Shown here in pieces: positions 9,087 through 19,920 of a stretch of DNA of 64,000 nt. Position 1 is the first letter of the stretch, and every line of letters begins with the position of its first letter. The translations under genes and the position numbers were made by a program. The stretch comes from Didymella arachidicola (Eukaryota > Ascomycota > Dothideomycetes > Pleosporales > Didymellaceae), in contig CM049998.1 in NCBI GenBank assembly GCA_016630955.3, positions 1,240,001-1,304,000 on the forward strand, written 5' to 3'. The notes under the pieces were generated by a model. It worked only from the letters and a program-made list of their open reading frames with translations. It was not told the DNA's origin and made no database searches.

Positions 9087-10678
9087 TTGATTTTCTTTAG
9101 TGAAATTACCCGATTCGTCACCAAGCATCACGACGCACTCACTCCACGATGGACCTCTGCCATGGCCTCTGAACGTCATGCCGCTGATTCTTATAGCAAG
9201 TACAGCTTGTACTTCGACATGCTAGAGCTCAAAATAGCCGAGAAGAACATACAGCCTGAGCAAACGTACAATATGGATGAGAAGGGCTTCATGATTGGCA
9301 GGATAGGCAGGCAGAAACGAGTGTTTAGCAGGACAAGCTGGGGCAACAAGCGCTTCCGCCAGTCTCTGGAGGACGGCAACAGAGAATGGGTTACGCTTAT
9401 AGCGTGCGTGAGCGCTTCCGGAATCGCTCTTCCTCCAGGCCTGATCATGGCGAGTGACAGCGGCAACGTCCAGGATGCATGGGTGCGAGATATCAAGCAA
9501 TCCAAGCATCGCGTCTTCGTCACGGTCACGCAGAGCGGCTGGAGCAACGACGAAGCTGGCCTTGGATGGCTGCAACAGGTCTTTGACGAAGAAACAAGGC
9601 CTCCGCACGTCGAATGTGGAGGTTACTCATCATCGACGGCCACGGCAGCCATATAAGCCGCTCCTTTCTGACCTACTGTCATCAACACAAGATACTTGTG
9701 GCGATCTTCCCTCCCCACAGTACTCATACGCTCCAGCCAGCCGACGTCGTCCTCTTCAAGCCGCTATCGACAGCATACTCACAGCAATTGACAAGGTGGA
9801 CTCAGCGCTCTAAGGGCTTGTTGCCAGTGAAGAAAGGCAGCTTCTTCTCATTATTTTGGCCCGCTTGGCTGCAATCGTTCACTAAAGACAACATAGTCAA
9901 AGCCTTTAACACAACAGGCCTTCACCCGCTCAATCGCGATAAAGTACTCAAGCGCTTTCCCGAAGGAGCTGCTGATCCGTCAACTCCTCCGCCGCCTCCA
10001 TCAGATACAACAGCACGTAGTTTAGTGAGCGAATTAGACTCTGTTGTGGCGGATAAAAGCTCAGAGGGGGCGCGCGCCCTCCGTCAGAAAGTCCACACAC
10101 TCGCGATTGATAATGAGCTACTTCGCAACGAAAACGACGGCCTTAGTAAGTCTCTCACAATTAAGAAGATGCAGGATAAGAAGAGCAAAACACTCAATTT
10201 AGTCAAGCCGGTGTTGGATGACTAGGGAGGAGCTCGCTGGTGGTCACCTCGATCGTTCAAGGAAGCCCGCCACAGAGAGCAGATTCTGAAAGAGACTGCG
10301 CATGCGGAGGAGCTTGAAAAGGCCTCAGTGAAGGAGCTCAAGGCTGCGAATAAGCTATACAACGACAAGATCAAAGAACAGAAACGCGAGGCGGCTGCTG
10401 CAGCGAAGGTTGTTCGTGACAGAGAGCGCGCGGAAGAGCGCGCAGCAATTAACGCTCGCAAACTGCAAAGGCAGAAGGATAAAGAAGCTCGCAACGCTCA
10501 AAAAGCCTCCCAATTGCCTAACAAAGGCAAGCGCAAAGCTTCAACTACTCCTAAGACGCCTGCAGCCAAAAAGCGTCGCGTTGTGGCGCCTTGTCGTGGT
10601 GCTGTTGCTCCAAGTCCTCCTCCGCCAGCTCGCACCCACACCACCCGCAGCGGCCGCACCGCTACTCAGAAATATTAA
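9087..10678 (+). pseudogene. T6 DDE_1 transposase, truncated, frameshift and stop
   Basis: Homology to the T7 transposase begins near 9105. It covers YNMDEKGF with the first acidic residue, then LIIDGHGSH, then THTLQPADVV with the third. A one-base shift near 9595 moves the frame from that of 9087 to that of 9614. A single TAG interrupts at 10223-10225, and the frame then stays open to TAA 10676-10678. The tail is a long Lys/Glu/Arg-rich coiled coil ending in a basic segment, and no zinc knuckle is present, unlike T1-T5. The missing N-terminus would be about 110 residues. Confidence 0.85.
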
Positions 10679-10828
10679 TCCCTTAATGTACTCTGTCGCA
10701 TATATTAATACATCAATCCACCAAGAAATCTCACAATAATAGCTATTGTACGTGGCTCAATAACCTCATTCCTGAAAAGTGACTGAGGGTGGTTAGGCGA
10801 GCGGCACGTGGGGACGTGCGGCACGTCG
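9087..10828 (+). mobile_element. T6: 5'-truncated DDE transposon of the T7 subfamily
   Basis: The transposase lacks its N-terminal DNA-binding part, and no left terminal repeat is visible, so the left border is approximate. The right end is placed at 10828 before TA (10829-10830) by comparison with T7: GGTGG, then a GC-rich tail. The 3' UTR segment at about 10741-10768 is the inverted copy of the T7 3' UTR at about 11089-11117, so T6 and T7 face each other tail to tail. Confidence 0.65.
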
Positions 10829-10830
10829 TA

Positions 10831-11016
10831 ACCCACGGTACTCAGCCAGGCGGTCTACGAAGTATGTGATGCTCTTTAAGATTGCCGCCTCTGTCGCCTT
10901 GAGACTAAGAGCACATTCGCGATTTATACATCCGCGACAACGCCTACGTTCCTTCAGACAGCTCGCCTTAAAGAACGTTATCTCTTCAGCAATCTTGTCA
11001 ATTGCATAGTAGAGCT
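10831..11016 (-). pseudogene. Fragment of an unidentified gene trapped between T6 and T7
   Basis: Between the T6 right end and the T7 left end lies non-transposon DNA. Its minus-strand frame is open and protein-like, with a Cys/Arg-rich block (CLKERRRCRGC). If T7 is removed at its TA, this frame joins the minus-strand sequence right of 20013 without a stop for about 25 more codons. I do not recognise the protein. It may be a host gene broken by both transposons, or an older repeat. Confidence 0.3.
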
Positions 11017-11018
11017 TA

Positions 11019-11067
11019 CCGTGCCCGTGCACCTCGTGGGCCTGTTCGGCTCACGGGCCACCCCACC
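11019..11067. repeat. T7 terminal inverted repeat, 3' side (partner 19963-20011)
   Basis: It is a 49-bp repeat matching the reverse complement of 19963-20011 with one mismatch. A TA target duplication flanks both ends. The two repeats prove that the flanks of the nested retroelements belong to one transposon. Confidence 0.9.
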
Positions 11068-11170
11068 ATCTTTTGCAACTCACAGAATTGAGGTTATTGA
11101 GCCACGTACAATAGCTAAATTGATATGATTTTTTGGTGCTGTGATCTATATACCTATGCGACGATGCCTG

Positions 11171-11955
11171 CTACTCATATCTTTTTGGTGGAGCAATTTT
11201 GCGGCCGCGGCTGTTGTATGTAACCGGAGATGCTGGGGAAGGCCTATGAGCCACCCCCTGACTACGCCCAGCAGTACTACAATGCTTCTTCTTTGTTTTT
11301 AGTTGCAGCTGACGTGGAGCCTTACGCTTGCCTTGGGTAGGCAATCGAGTACTTTGCTGAGCGTCGCGAGCTTGTTTTTGACGCTCTCTCTCTGCTTTCC
11401 GAGCGTCAATTGCTGCGCGTTCTTCAGCCTTCTCCTTCTCACGTCTCTCCTTGGCTTCCTCTCTCGCCACACGCTTCTCCTGCTTTTCCTTCTCCTTGAG
11501 AAGCCTAGCCTGGTGCTGTAGCTCTTGCCTAGTCTTCTTTGCTGCCTCTTGTTCTAGGTTGTACTCCTCAATTGCAGCGTCGCGCACATCAGCTTCACGC
11601 TTTGAATGAGGACTCCACCACACAGCGCCCCCCTGCCGATTCAAGGTGTGTGAGTACAGAGGAAGTACTTTCTGCTTTGCCTTCTTCCTCTTCTTATCCT
11701 CTATACTTTGCTTGATACCTTGTAGCTCATGTAAAATAAGCTCATTTTGAACATGGAGCTGGTGAATCTCCTGTTCTAATGCCCCAGCCTCAGCACTGCG
11801 ATAATCCTTTACTGCACTTCGAAGCAACGTCTTTGCCTTTAGCCAGTTAGGCTCAGTAGGTGCAGCAGCAGGTCTTATTTGCTCTGGAGGTGTCCTGATA
11901 GGTGAGGGTGTTGGTGTTCTGAAACGCTCAAGGATAACGTTGGCGTTAAGGGGAT
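11171..11955 (-). pseudogene. T7 transposase, C-terminal part (downstream of the insertion)
   Basis: The minus-strand frame begins at the insertion scar (11955) in HPLNAN and runs to TGA/TAA-bounded 11171 without a stop. It encodes a Pro-rich linker, a long Lys/Glu/Arg-rich coiled coil (about 11350-11800), and a basic tail resembling the C-terminus of T6. It joins 18804-19920 in frame: 1117 + 785 nt gives 634 codons. The gene was thus intact when the LINE inserted. Confidence 0.85.
11941..11955. repeat. Target duplication copy 1 of 3 (TGGCGTTAAGGGGAT)
   Basis: The same 15-mer, with one A/G difference, recurs at 17949-17963 and 18789-18803. It marks the left edge of the LINE, between the two retroelements, and the right edge of the short element. 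The base that differs here is a G-to-A change. Confidence 0.9.
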
Positions 11956-12249
11956 TGGTTGGTTAGTTGGTATTCATTTTACGTCTGTTGATGAGGATCA
12001 AGTCCACCATCTCGCCTCCCGAAGGGCATATACGACGTGCTAAGCTATGGAATTACAGTGCTGTCACACTACCTTAGAAAGCATTTCTTGCCTGCGCGGG
12101 TATTGCTACTATTTCAGAACTACAGCTCCCTGTCCAGTTAGGGAGGCTGAGCGATATATGTACATTAGGGTGATTTCCTTGCATTCTGAGGCATCTATGT
12201 GCCGAAAGAGAGAAAGAGGGAGAGAGTGTGTGTATATGTATTTGGAAGA

Positions 12250-12271
12250 GGGGGGGGGGGGGGGGGGGGGG
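12250..12271. repeat. G22 homopolymer in the LINE 3' region
   Basis: There is a run of 22 G (22 C on the LINE coding strand), next to a purine/GT-rich microsatellite (about 12198-12249). The related short element at 17964-18788 lacks the run at the corresponding place. Such a run is mutable and its exact length in an assembly may be unreliable. Confidence 0.85.
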
Positions 12272-12344
12272 ATTCGCATCCATTGTGCTGGACCTAGCAG
12301 AAGTAGGTGCTGCATTGCTGCTGTCTGTTGCAGGGCTGCAAAAG

Positions 12345-15300
12345 CTAGCGGGGGCAGATCTTGGTGTAGTACTGTGTGAGTTTGACAAATGCTTTAAAGG
12401 CCTCTGGCTCCCTTACTAGTGCTGCAGTGTACGCTAGGCCATCCGCCTGGCTGGATGGTGGTATTAGTGGTCGCAGTGGCCATCTGCTAAAGGTCACTCG
12501 GGTCTTGCGGCAGAGCGCGAGGTGCTCTGGCGTCTTGTCGCACCCGCATGAGCAGGTGAGGTTCGCATCCTTGTGGTTGTACTTTCCATGGTACCAGGCG
12601 AAATCGCCATGTCTAGTCCGGATAGAAAGCAGTCTGGCTAGGATAGGTCTTGGCAGATCGAGCTCCTTCGAGCCGCTGCGTGGTGCGTAGTCCAAGTCCT
12701 AGCTCTTGTACCACTTTAAGAGCTTAGTCTTCCTGTCAGACCACCAGGTCTGCTGCGTGTGGCGCAGTGTCTTGCGGGCAACTGTCTTGATGCCTGAGAG
12801 TGTTGGCAGAGCGGCTTCTCCAGTTAGGGGTGATAGATGTTGGGCTTCTAGGTTGGCTAGTTTGTCTGCGGCCTCATTTCCTTCGATGCCTAGGTGTCCA
12901 GGGGTCCACCTGATTGAAACGTCGTGGGTCTCCATGGCACCATGGCACTCCAGGAAGGCCTATTAGGAGGTAGGGAGCGCGTCGCCCCTAAGACACCATA
13001 TCACTGAGGTGCTGTCTATGCACAGCCAGATTCGGCGGGTGCGGAGCTCTGGTTGTCTTATAGCACGCTGGAGGCCTCTCCACGCCCCTACAGCTTCAGC
13101 GTTAAAGACGTGTGAGGTAGGGTAGAGTGACCCGCGTCTAGTGTGCAGCTGATTTCTGTTCTGATACACTGCAAAGCCATAGGTGACTCGCTTTTCTCCT
13201 TCCTTAGTATATTGTTCAGAGCCGTCTGAGAAGATGGTGACGTCTAGTAATGGGAGCTGAGCCCACCATTCTTGGAAAGCCGTGGCTGCCGTCTTCTTGT
13301 CTATGCCGAGCGTTGGGTCAGTTCAGCATGCAGTTGAGTAGTGAGGGGCTGCTAGCGTAGTCCTGGGGATCTCTGGTAGAAGCGACGCTATCTGTTGGAC
13401 TTTGGTCTTAACTCGCTAGGGCTGTCCAGTTTTCACGCCCCTGTTTACGATAGGTACTGATGTGCGCCTAGTGAGAGGATGATCTGCGTCTGTGGTGCGC
13501 AGGTGGGTTGCAAATCTGAGTTTGGCTTCCTCTAGTGCTACTGCTGCCGATAGCAGTCCGGCGTCTCGGAAGAGTGCAGCTGCAGGGGTTGTTCTCCACG
13601 CTGGTAGGATGCCTCGTGCTGCTATGGCCAATGCCTTGTCTATAGCAGATATGTGCCACCCAATATAGGCGCTGACCTCTTGTGGCCTGCCTGGTCTCAG
13701 TGTGTGTGGCTGTTTCGTGCGGCCTCTGTACCAGCATTCAGTTCCGTACAGGAGCGATGGGTACACACAGGCAATAGTAGCCTTGCGAAGGGAGCTGGCT
13801 GGTGGTCCATCGGTAGTCCTGGCTAGGCTACGAATATGATAGGCTATCTTAGTAGCTTTTGCAGTGCGTGTAGCTACGTGTCGTCTAAAGGTGAGTCTGC
13901 GGTCGAACCACACGCCTAGCCAACGCAGGGCTGGCTGGCTGTGCTCTCCACCTAGGAGGATTGGATGGATTGTGAGCTGCTCGTCTACCACACAGGGAGG
14001 GGCATAGCTGCTCCGCTGTCTGGTCAGGTGTATCATTTCCTGCTTTTCTGGCGCAAAGGTGACCTTGTTGACCTCGCCCCACGCTCTGATCTGCCGTAGA
14101 TCTGATGCCAGGAGCTCGACGTTGTCGTCCATTGAGTGCAAGGCCCGGTATAGGCATATATCGTCTGCATATCCGAACCTCCGTTTAGTGTCTATAGAGA
14201 GTAGCTCTGCTAGGTACAGTGTGTATAGTACGGGCGAGAGGGGCGACCCCTGAGGTGTGCCACAGGCAACAGGGTAGCTAGTGGTAGTGACTTGTCCTAG
14301 GCGGACTTAGACCCTTCAATCAGTGAGGAAAGAGTTGATAAAGAGGATGGTCCTTTGTGGCCAGCCCTGTTCAACCATACGATGTAGCAGACGGTTTTTA
14401 AGGAGAGCGTTAAAAGCGCCTTGCACATCTAGGGTGACCATAGTGACATGCTTTCTAAGCACCCATGCTGCTTCAGTGTCGTGGGTGAACGCTGCGGTGA
14501 GGTCTGCTGCAGAGCGCTTTGGAAGTGCGCCGCCATGCTGGGAGCTGAGGATCCTGTGTGTCATGGCGGTCCACGCGATTCTTCGAGCTACTGTTCGTTT
14601 AAGTCCCTTTCCAATACAGGAGAGGAGTGCTGTCGGTCTCCATGATTAGGGCGACGTCTGATCTGTCTTCCCTGCCTTTGGTATCATCGCTACCTCTGCG
14701 AGCTTCTATTGTGCTGGGAAGTGGTTAAGCTCATGGCACCGCTGGAAGATCCTTCGTATAAGCTCTCCGACCTGAGCCCAGCAAGCGCGGAGCAGCCGTA
14801 CGGTAGAGCGGTCAGTGCCAGGTAAGGTGCTCGAGACCCCTATTGTGTTTCGTTCAGCTTCCTCTAGTGAGATGTACGTGCTCTACAGGAGAGCGGCCGC
14901 AGCCTCCTGATCTGGGCAGCGTCTGAGGTCATCGTCTGCTGTGTACCGGTTGAGGACTTCCCCTCTAAGAGCCTCTGCCTTCTCTAGGGGGTCTAATATT
15001 GTCCTGTTGTTTACTATAAGAGGAGTTTCCTAGTTCTCTAGTGTAAGCTTATGCTAGGCGATAATCTTAAACAGGTCCTTGTCGTCCTTAGCGTTGTCGA
15101 TAACATGCCTCTAGTACTGCCTCTTAGCCTGTTAGACAGTAGTCTTAAAGGTCTATCTCTCTTGCTGTAGACTGCCAGAGCAGAGCTGTCTAGCATGCTT
15201 ATAGGCCTAGTAGATAGTCTTGCACTCCTTAGTCTACTATAGTGCAGCGCAACCTTCCTTGCAGTGGAGTCTGCCTACTGCCTGTACAGAGTGCCGTACA

Positions 15301-16300
15301 GTTTCTGTAAGCAGCGTGACGCACTTATCCAGCTAAGTTGTGTCTTATGCCAAGAGCGGGTCCGGGATGCTCTAGGCACCTATCTCCACTAGCCCAGCGA
15401 ACTTAGGTAGGCTTGTCTCTAGAACTCTGTAGTGGTACTGTTCTAGATGCAGAGTGCCTAGCGTAGAGATAGGGACAGAGGTTACTATTGTCTTGTAATC
15501 TAACCCGCTATGCATGCTTGCATCTACAGCAGACTCGGCAAATAGGATGTTAGAGAAGGTAAGGTCAAGAACATAACTAGCGCAGTGTGTTAGCTGCCCT
15601 AGCACACCGATGTAGTCTATAGAGGCGTTAGCAGCCTATCTAGCTAGTTCTACACCTCTATTAGCTGCAGTAATAGTAGGCTTAAAGGATTCGTGTCTAG
15701 CGTTAAAGTCAATTCCTACAAGGCAGACTTAGGGAGGTATAAGATGTGTGACATATTAGATAACGTGTAGGGTGTATAGCTGTCTATAGCAGTTAAGTAT
15801 AGCAACTCTATTTACTACAGCCTACAGCATGTTTAGGTAATTTAGGCTCTCTCTAGCCTAGCACTGTAGGTAGCATCCTTTGCGGATGTAGGTTATCACC
15901 CTAGGACAGGCTAAGCCTAGTGTGTTAGGGCTGTCCTAGGTACTAATAGGTGCTATATGTCTAAAACTAGAGTAGGTAGAGGTTCTTAAGTTAGCACATA
16001 TAAAGGGCTCTTAAACACACATAACATCTATACTCTTCTAAAAGGCCACTTCTAGTATTATAATATGCTAAGGTAAGCACCTGCTAACATTAGCCTAGCA
16101 TACACAAAGTTGTTTGCTTGCTAGTCTAGGCTGTTAATGCCTGTTGTAGGCTGTAATGTTATAAGGGTGTTCTAGCATAATAATAGCAGATTATCGGTCA
16201 TGCTAGCGTCTTCCCTCTCCAAGGTAGACAGGTCAGTGTGGATAGTTAATTGTGGGCGGATGCTGCCGGCAGACAGTTGTCCTACATTAAGGCTTCTCTG
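12345..16300 (-). pseudogene. LINE ORF2: reverse transcriptase / RNase H, multiple stops
   Basis: The minus-strand pieces show, in order, a decayed 5' part that would hold the endonuclease (about 15600-16300, not readable with confidence), RT blocks at 14316-14564 (LDVQGAFNALLKNRL), the YADD catalytic motif at 14160-14171, the thumb and connection at 13416-14141, RNase H blocks at about 13000-13115 (FNAEAVGAW and CIDSTSV), and the RNase H C-terminal block TPGHLGIEGNEAAD (about 12860-12910). Last comes CSCGCDKTPEHLALC (about 12500-12550), a CCHC-like motif. The stop at 12345 ends the frame. Stops cluster upstream of 14600. The 5' boundary given is approximate. Confidence 0.8.
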
Positions 16301-16399
16301 GCCTGTAGCGGCCCGCCTTAGTCTCTTTTCTCTGCCGGTAGTAAAGGGGGCTGCATAGGATGTAGTGGTCGTAGGAAGTAGAGCCCTGCTATTTCCTCC

Positions 16400-17803
16400 T
16401 TGCCTCTAAGTGGATGCCTCTATAGGAGTAGTGTTAGGCTGAATTGTTAACTGTCTAAGGGTATTTTTAACTGTCCTGTAGAGATGCTGCTGCGCTATTT
16501 TTCCTGCGCGACAGATAGCCTTTAACTCAGTCTTTGTGGGCTTAGTGATGTGTCCATTAACCCGATAAGGGGCTGCAGGGCAGTTGGTGTGACTGGCTAG
16601 ATGAGGGCCATGACAATTGGCACACGTAGCTTTGTGAGGGCAGCTCTCCCCGTACTGTCCTTGGTGTCAGTCCGTACGATCACCGCACTGCACACAGCGG
16701 GCTACTCGGGTGCAGCGGGCAGCGTTGCAGTAGCCTTGGCAGCCTAGGTTATGTCGCTATATAGCAGGATGCTTGTAGATTTCCTTTAAGAATTAGCTAG
16801 TGCTAAAGAGCCGGAATAAGCGGACTGGCTCCTTGTACAAAACAATCTATGTAGTGAGGCCATTCTAGTTCGCCTTGTGCCGTAAGGTCCTGCAGCTAAC
16901 AGGCTGCTTGCCTGTTTGTAAGCAGATCTCTTCCTCTACTAGTTAGGTAGTAGTAGGTAGTTCAGTGCCGTTAAGGGTCTAGAAGGAGCTGGGTACACCT
17001 TATACCGCATAGTTAATCCAGCGTTCTAGTACTCTAACTGCGTCTCTGTCTAGGGTTCGTATTAGAAGTTCCCGGTTTTCTAGGGTTAGAAGTCGCTCGC
17101 GGATGTTCTAGTTAGCTAGGGTAATTGCCTAGCCTGTATTAATAGGTAACGCAGTAGGCACGTCTTTAAAGGTGATTCCTCCTATGCTCTTGCAGATTGC
17201 CTGCCTTACTGCAAATAGTAAGGGTTGTTGCAGTCGCATTGCTAGGTTAGAGATAGCAATGAAGATTTAGTTGTCTTCTTTTGGCTTAGCTGACAGGGCA
17301 GGCCGCGGTCTAGCAGGGATCAGGGGTCGGTTGGTACCCCTATCCGACATCTGGGGGTCTCTGGCTACGTCCGCCCAAGAGCGGCGCCCCAAGTCCTGGC
17401 TCTTGGAGTTGCTGTAGCTGGCGTCGCTGCTCCAGCGGGAGCTGCTAGGGGAGTTGCTCGGGGAGAGAGAGGTTAGGGCGTGGATAACTCTCTGCTGCAG
17501 TTCCTCTGCGATCCTAGCTTCTTCGGGGTTAGTGTAGCCCTGTGCGTGTTGATCTACGGCTGCTGCGAAGGCAGCAGTGATGTTGTTCCATAGCTGGGTG
17601 GTCTGCTGGGTCTTGGTGATGTGGCGTTGAACGGCATCAGAGACTCGGGGTTTGGGAGCGCCCCCACCGGGGTTCTGGCCGCTCAGAAAGGGTGCATAGT
17701 GATGCACGTACTCCTGGGGCCGTCTTGGGACACGTGTATACAGCTGCTGAGGGATCTCAGGGTCTGGAGACCCTGTGTGCTGGGAGGAGGGAGACTCTGC
17801 CAT
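16400..17803 (-). pseudogene. LINE ORF1 (gag-like, CCHC knuckles)
   Basis: ATG at 17801-17803 opens a clean 178-codon frame to 17267 rich in Ser, Pro and Gln. Beyond that the frame is broken by TAG codons typical of RIP. Near 16590-16740 it is still recognisable by Cys/His knuckles such as CANCHGPHLASHTNC, which bind nucleic acid in LINE ORF1 proteins. The downstream limit near 16400 is an estimate. Confidence 0.7.
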
Positions 17804-17948
17804 CCTGACAAGCCCCTTTGCGCGGCTGCGCGGGGGCTTAGGTGGACGTTGGAGGTACTCCCTGAATCAGCGCAGTGAACTGGATTGGTTGCTGGGATTT
17901 TTAGGGCTTCTGTAAAGGAAACCCAAAAATCAAAAGATTGGTGTTCGG

Positions 17949-17963
17949 TGGCGTTAGGGGGAT
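17949..17963. repeat. Target duplication copy 2 of 3
   Basis: TGGCGTTAGGGGGAT separates the 5' end of the LINE from the 3' tail of the short element S1, and it is identical to copy 3 at 18789-18803. A third copy in the middle means two insertions at one site, or one tandem insertion event. Confidence 0.9.
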
Positions 17964-18788
17964 TGGTTGGTTGGTTGGTATTCATTTTACGTCTAGTTGA
18001 TGAGGATTAAATCCATCATCTCGCCTCCCGAAGGGCATATACGACGTGCTAAGCTATGGAATTACTGTGCTAACACACTACCTTAGAAAGCATTTCTTGC
18101 CTACGCGGGTATTGCTACCATGTCAGAACTACAGCTCCCCGTCCAGTTGGGGAGACTGAGCAGTTTGTGTACATTAGGGAGGATCCCTTGTGTATGTTCA
18201 AAGGCAGTGAAGTGCCGTAAGAGAGAGAAGGGAAGAGAGGGTGGGTGTGGAGAGCCGGTGCTCTGTCGAATCAAGGCCGTGGCTCTGCGCGAGGAGAGCC
18301 TTTGTACTAGGCTTGGCCATGCCTGCGTCGAAGGAGATAGGTGTAGTAGGAAGGCAGAGCCAGGCCATCCTTCTTCTTTATCTCTTAGAAGTCGTGGAAT
18401 GTAAGGCCATGCTGGCTGCCTTGTTTGCGTGTTGAGAGCCGGTGCTCTGTCGAATCGTGCCGTGGCTCTTCGCATGGAGAGCCTTTGTGTTTAGGCCTGG
18501 CAGGTGCCCATATCTTGTAAGAACAGGGAGTGGCAAAGCTGTCTCCTTGTCTTAACGGTGGTTGTGGCCTTCGACCGAACGTGTAAAACTGAGTGGCGCA
18601 CGGGCCATTTTGAAAAGATTTCAGCTCAGCGAAGAGCTGAAAGACAAAACAGGGCAGCGCGCCGGCCACAACGCCTGCAGCGGAGACAGGACGTTGGGAA
18701 ACAGATTTACGAAGGCATTTAAGTCGTGTTTGGACGAAAAATCGATGGAAATCGACCTTTCGCTGACCTGGAAAAGTTGATGTTCGGG
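17964..18788 (-). mobile_element. S1: 825 bp non-autonomous retroelement sharing both LINE ends
   Basis: On the minus strand its 5' end starts CCCGAACATCAAC, close to the LINE start CCGAACACCAATC. Its last ~277 bp (17964-18240), including the AACC-type tail, are a near copy of the LINE 3' end (11956-12235). The middle ~550 bp are unrelated to the LINE and hold no convincing ORF. The flanking 15-bp duplications are intact. It looks like a SINE-like or LINE-parasitic element mobilised by the LINE machinery. I saw no clear Pol III A/B boxes. Confidence 0.78.
18250..18501. repeat. Internal ~68-bp duplication in S1 (18250-18317 and 18434-18501)
   Basis: Both units start GAGAGCCGGTGCTCTGTCGA and end around GGAGAGCCTTTGT...GGC, 184 bp apart, with a few differences. 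Each can fold through GAGAGCC and GGCTCT segments. This may be a structured, repeated RNA module of the non-autonomous element. Confidence 0.75.
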
Positions 18789-18803
18789 TGGCGTTAGGGG
18801 GAT
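18789..18803. repeat. Target duplication copy 3 of 3
   Basis: TGGCGTTAGGGGGAT at the right edge of S1 continues directly into the T7 transposase coding sequence (minus strand, GIHP). It defines the insertion point inside the transposase gene. Confidence 0.9.
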
Positions 18804-19920
18804 GTATTCCTGTAGCTTCAAAGGCCGTCAACACCAACGATTCTGTAAAGGTGCTAACCCAGGCAGGCCAGAACAGTGAGAAGAAACTAGCCTTATCAAC
18901 AGGCAGCCATCCCAGCGTCCTGTGGTTGTGTGTATCAAGCTCAGTTGAGTAGTTCTGGCTCAGTGACTTGAAGCAGACTACGTCTAATGGCTGGAGAGTG
19001 TGGGTAGCGTGAGGGGGGAAGATAAGCAGCAGAATCTTGTGTTCGTCGCAGTAGTTGATGAAGTCCTTCGTTACGTGGCTGCCGTGGCCGTCAAGGATCA
19101 GTAACCTCCACCTTCTCCGTGCTTTAGCCTTAGTGTAGCGATCAAAGACCTGCTCTAGCCACGTCACCCCTAGATCGTTGTTTGTCCATCCATTTGGTGA
19201 CGTTGTGAAGTGGATAGAGTGCTTCCTTGGATCGATATTGTGTACCCAGCTTGCCTGCACTGCAGGACCAGCTGCTGGAAAGATGATGCCTGGGGGAAGA
19301 GTTGATCCATCTGCGCATATCGTCGCTAGCACCGTCACCCACTCTCGATTGCCATCGTGCTGTGATTGCTTGTTCTGCTTCTTCTCATACAGCACCCTAT
19401 CAAAGCATCTCTTCCTCCTTGAGATGACCCCAATCATGAACCCCTTTTCGTCCATATTGTACATGTTCTCAGGCAGCACCTTGTATTCAGTCATCTTTTG
19501 ATGCAGAAGATCAAAGTATTGCCTGTATCTCTCACCTGAGTCAGCTTGGTGACGCACAGATTCCATGGGGGTGGACCAGGCAGTGAGGAGAGTGTCGAAG
19601 TGACGGCTGAGGAAGCGGGTAACCCAGCTATCAGATGGCTCCCAGGCACACAAAGGAGTCGCGAAATTAATAATCATCTGCCTTGTAGGCATTAAGTGTC
19701 TCTCTGTAAGCCCTCTGATGTACTTTACAAGCTCTGCCTCATCGCGTGGGTGTAATAGACGTTGGGAGTTGATAGTATCTTCCCGCGGGAATGCTTGACC
19801 CTTGTGTTGGCGCGTCAACGTAGTACGAGAACAGCCATGTTTTTTGGCTAGATCGCGGTACGAAAACTGTTCTCCTGGTCTTAAACTGTCTAACTCTGCA
19901 AGGGCTTCCTTTACTGGCAT
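18804..19920 (-). pseudogene. T7 transposase, N-terminal and catalytic part (upstream of the insertion)
   Basis: ATG at 19918-19920 opens a stop-free minus-strand frame of 372 codons up to the insertion scar. It has a Psq-like helix-turn-helix (about residues 15-50, CSRTTLTRQ), a CENP-B-type region (about 60-120), and DDE blocks YNMDEKGF, LILDGHGSH and THTLQPLDVV with all acidic residues. Past the scar the apparent frame runs on into S1 sequence to 18385, which is not transposase. With 11171-11955 it makes a 633-residue protein. Function was destroyed only by the insertion. Confidence 0.88.

Larger units (their letters stand above)
11956..17948 (-). mobile_element. L1: full-length Tad1-like LINE, 5993 bp
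   Basis: It lies on the minus strand between copies of the 15-bp target duplication. The 5' end is at 17948 (CCGAACACCAATC), with about 145 nt of leader before ORF1. The 3' end has a simple AACC-type repeat tail (11956-11985) and no poly(A). It encodes ORF1 with zinc knuckles and ORF2 with reverse transcriptase, RNase H and a C-terminal CCHC-like motif, the layout of Tad1-clade elements. The region 14600-17260 is full of TAG/TAA stops of RIP type, while 12300-14560 is far less damaged. Confidence 0.88.

Noticed and set aside
18385..18788. Continuation of the T7 transposase frame to 18385 as a 511-residue protein
   Set aside because: After the GIHP block the sequence is that of the inserted short element. 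The true C-terminus lies at 11171-11955.
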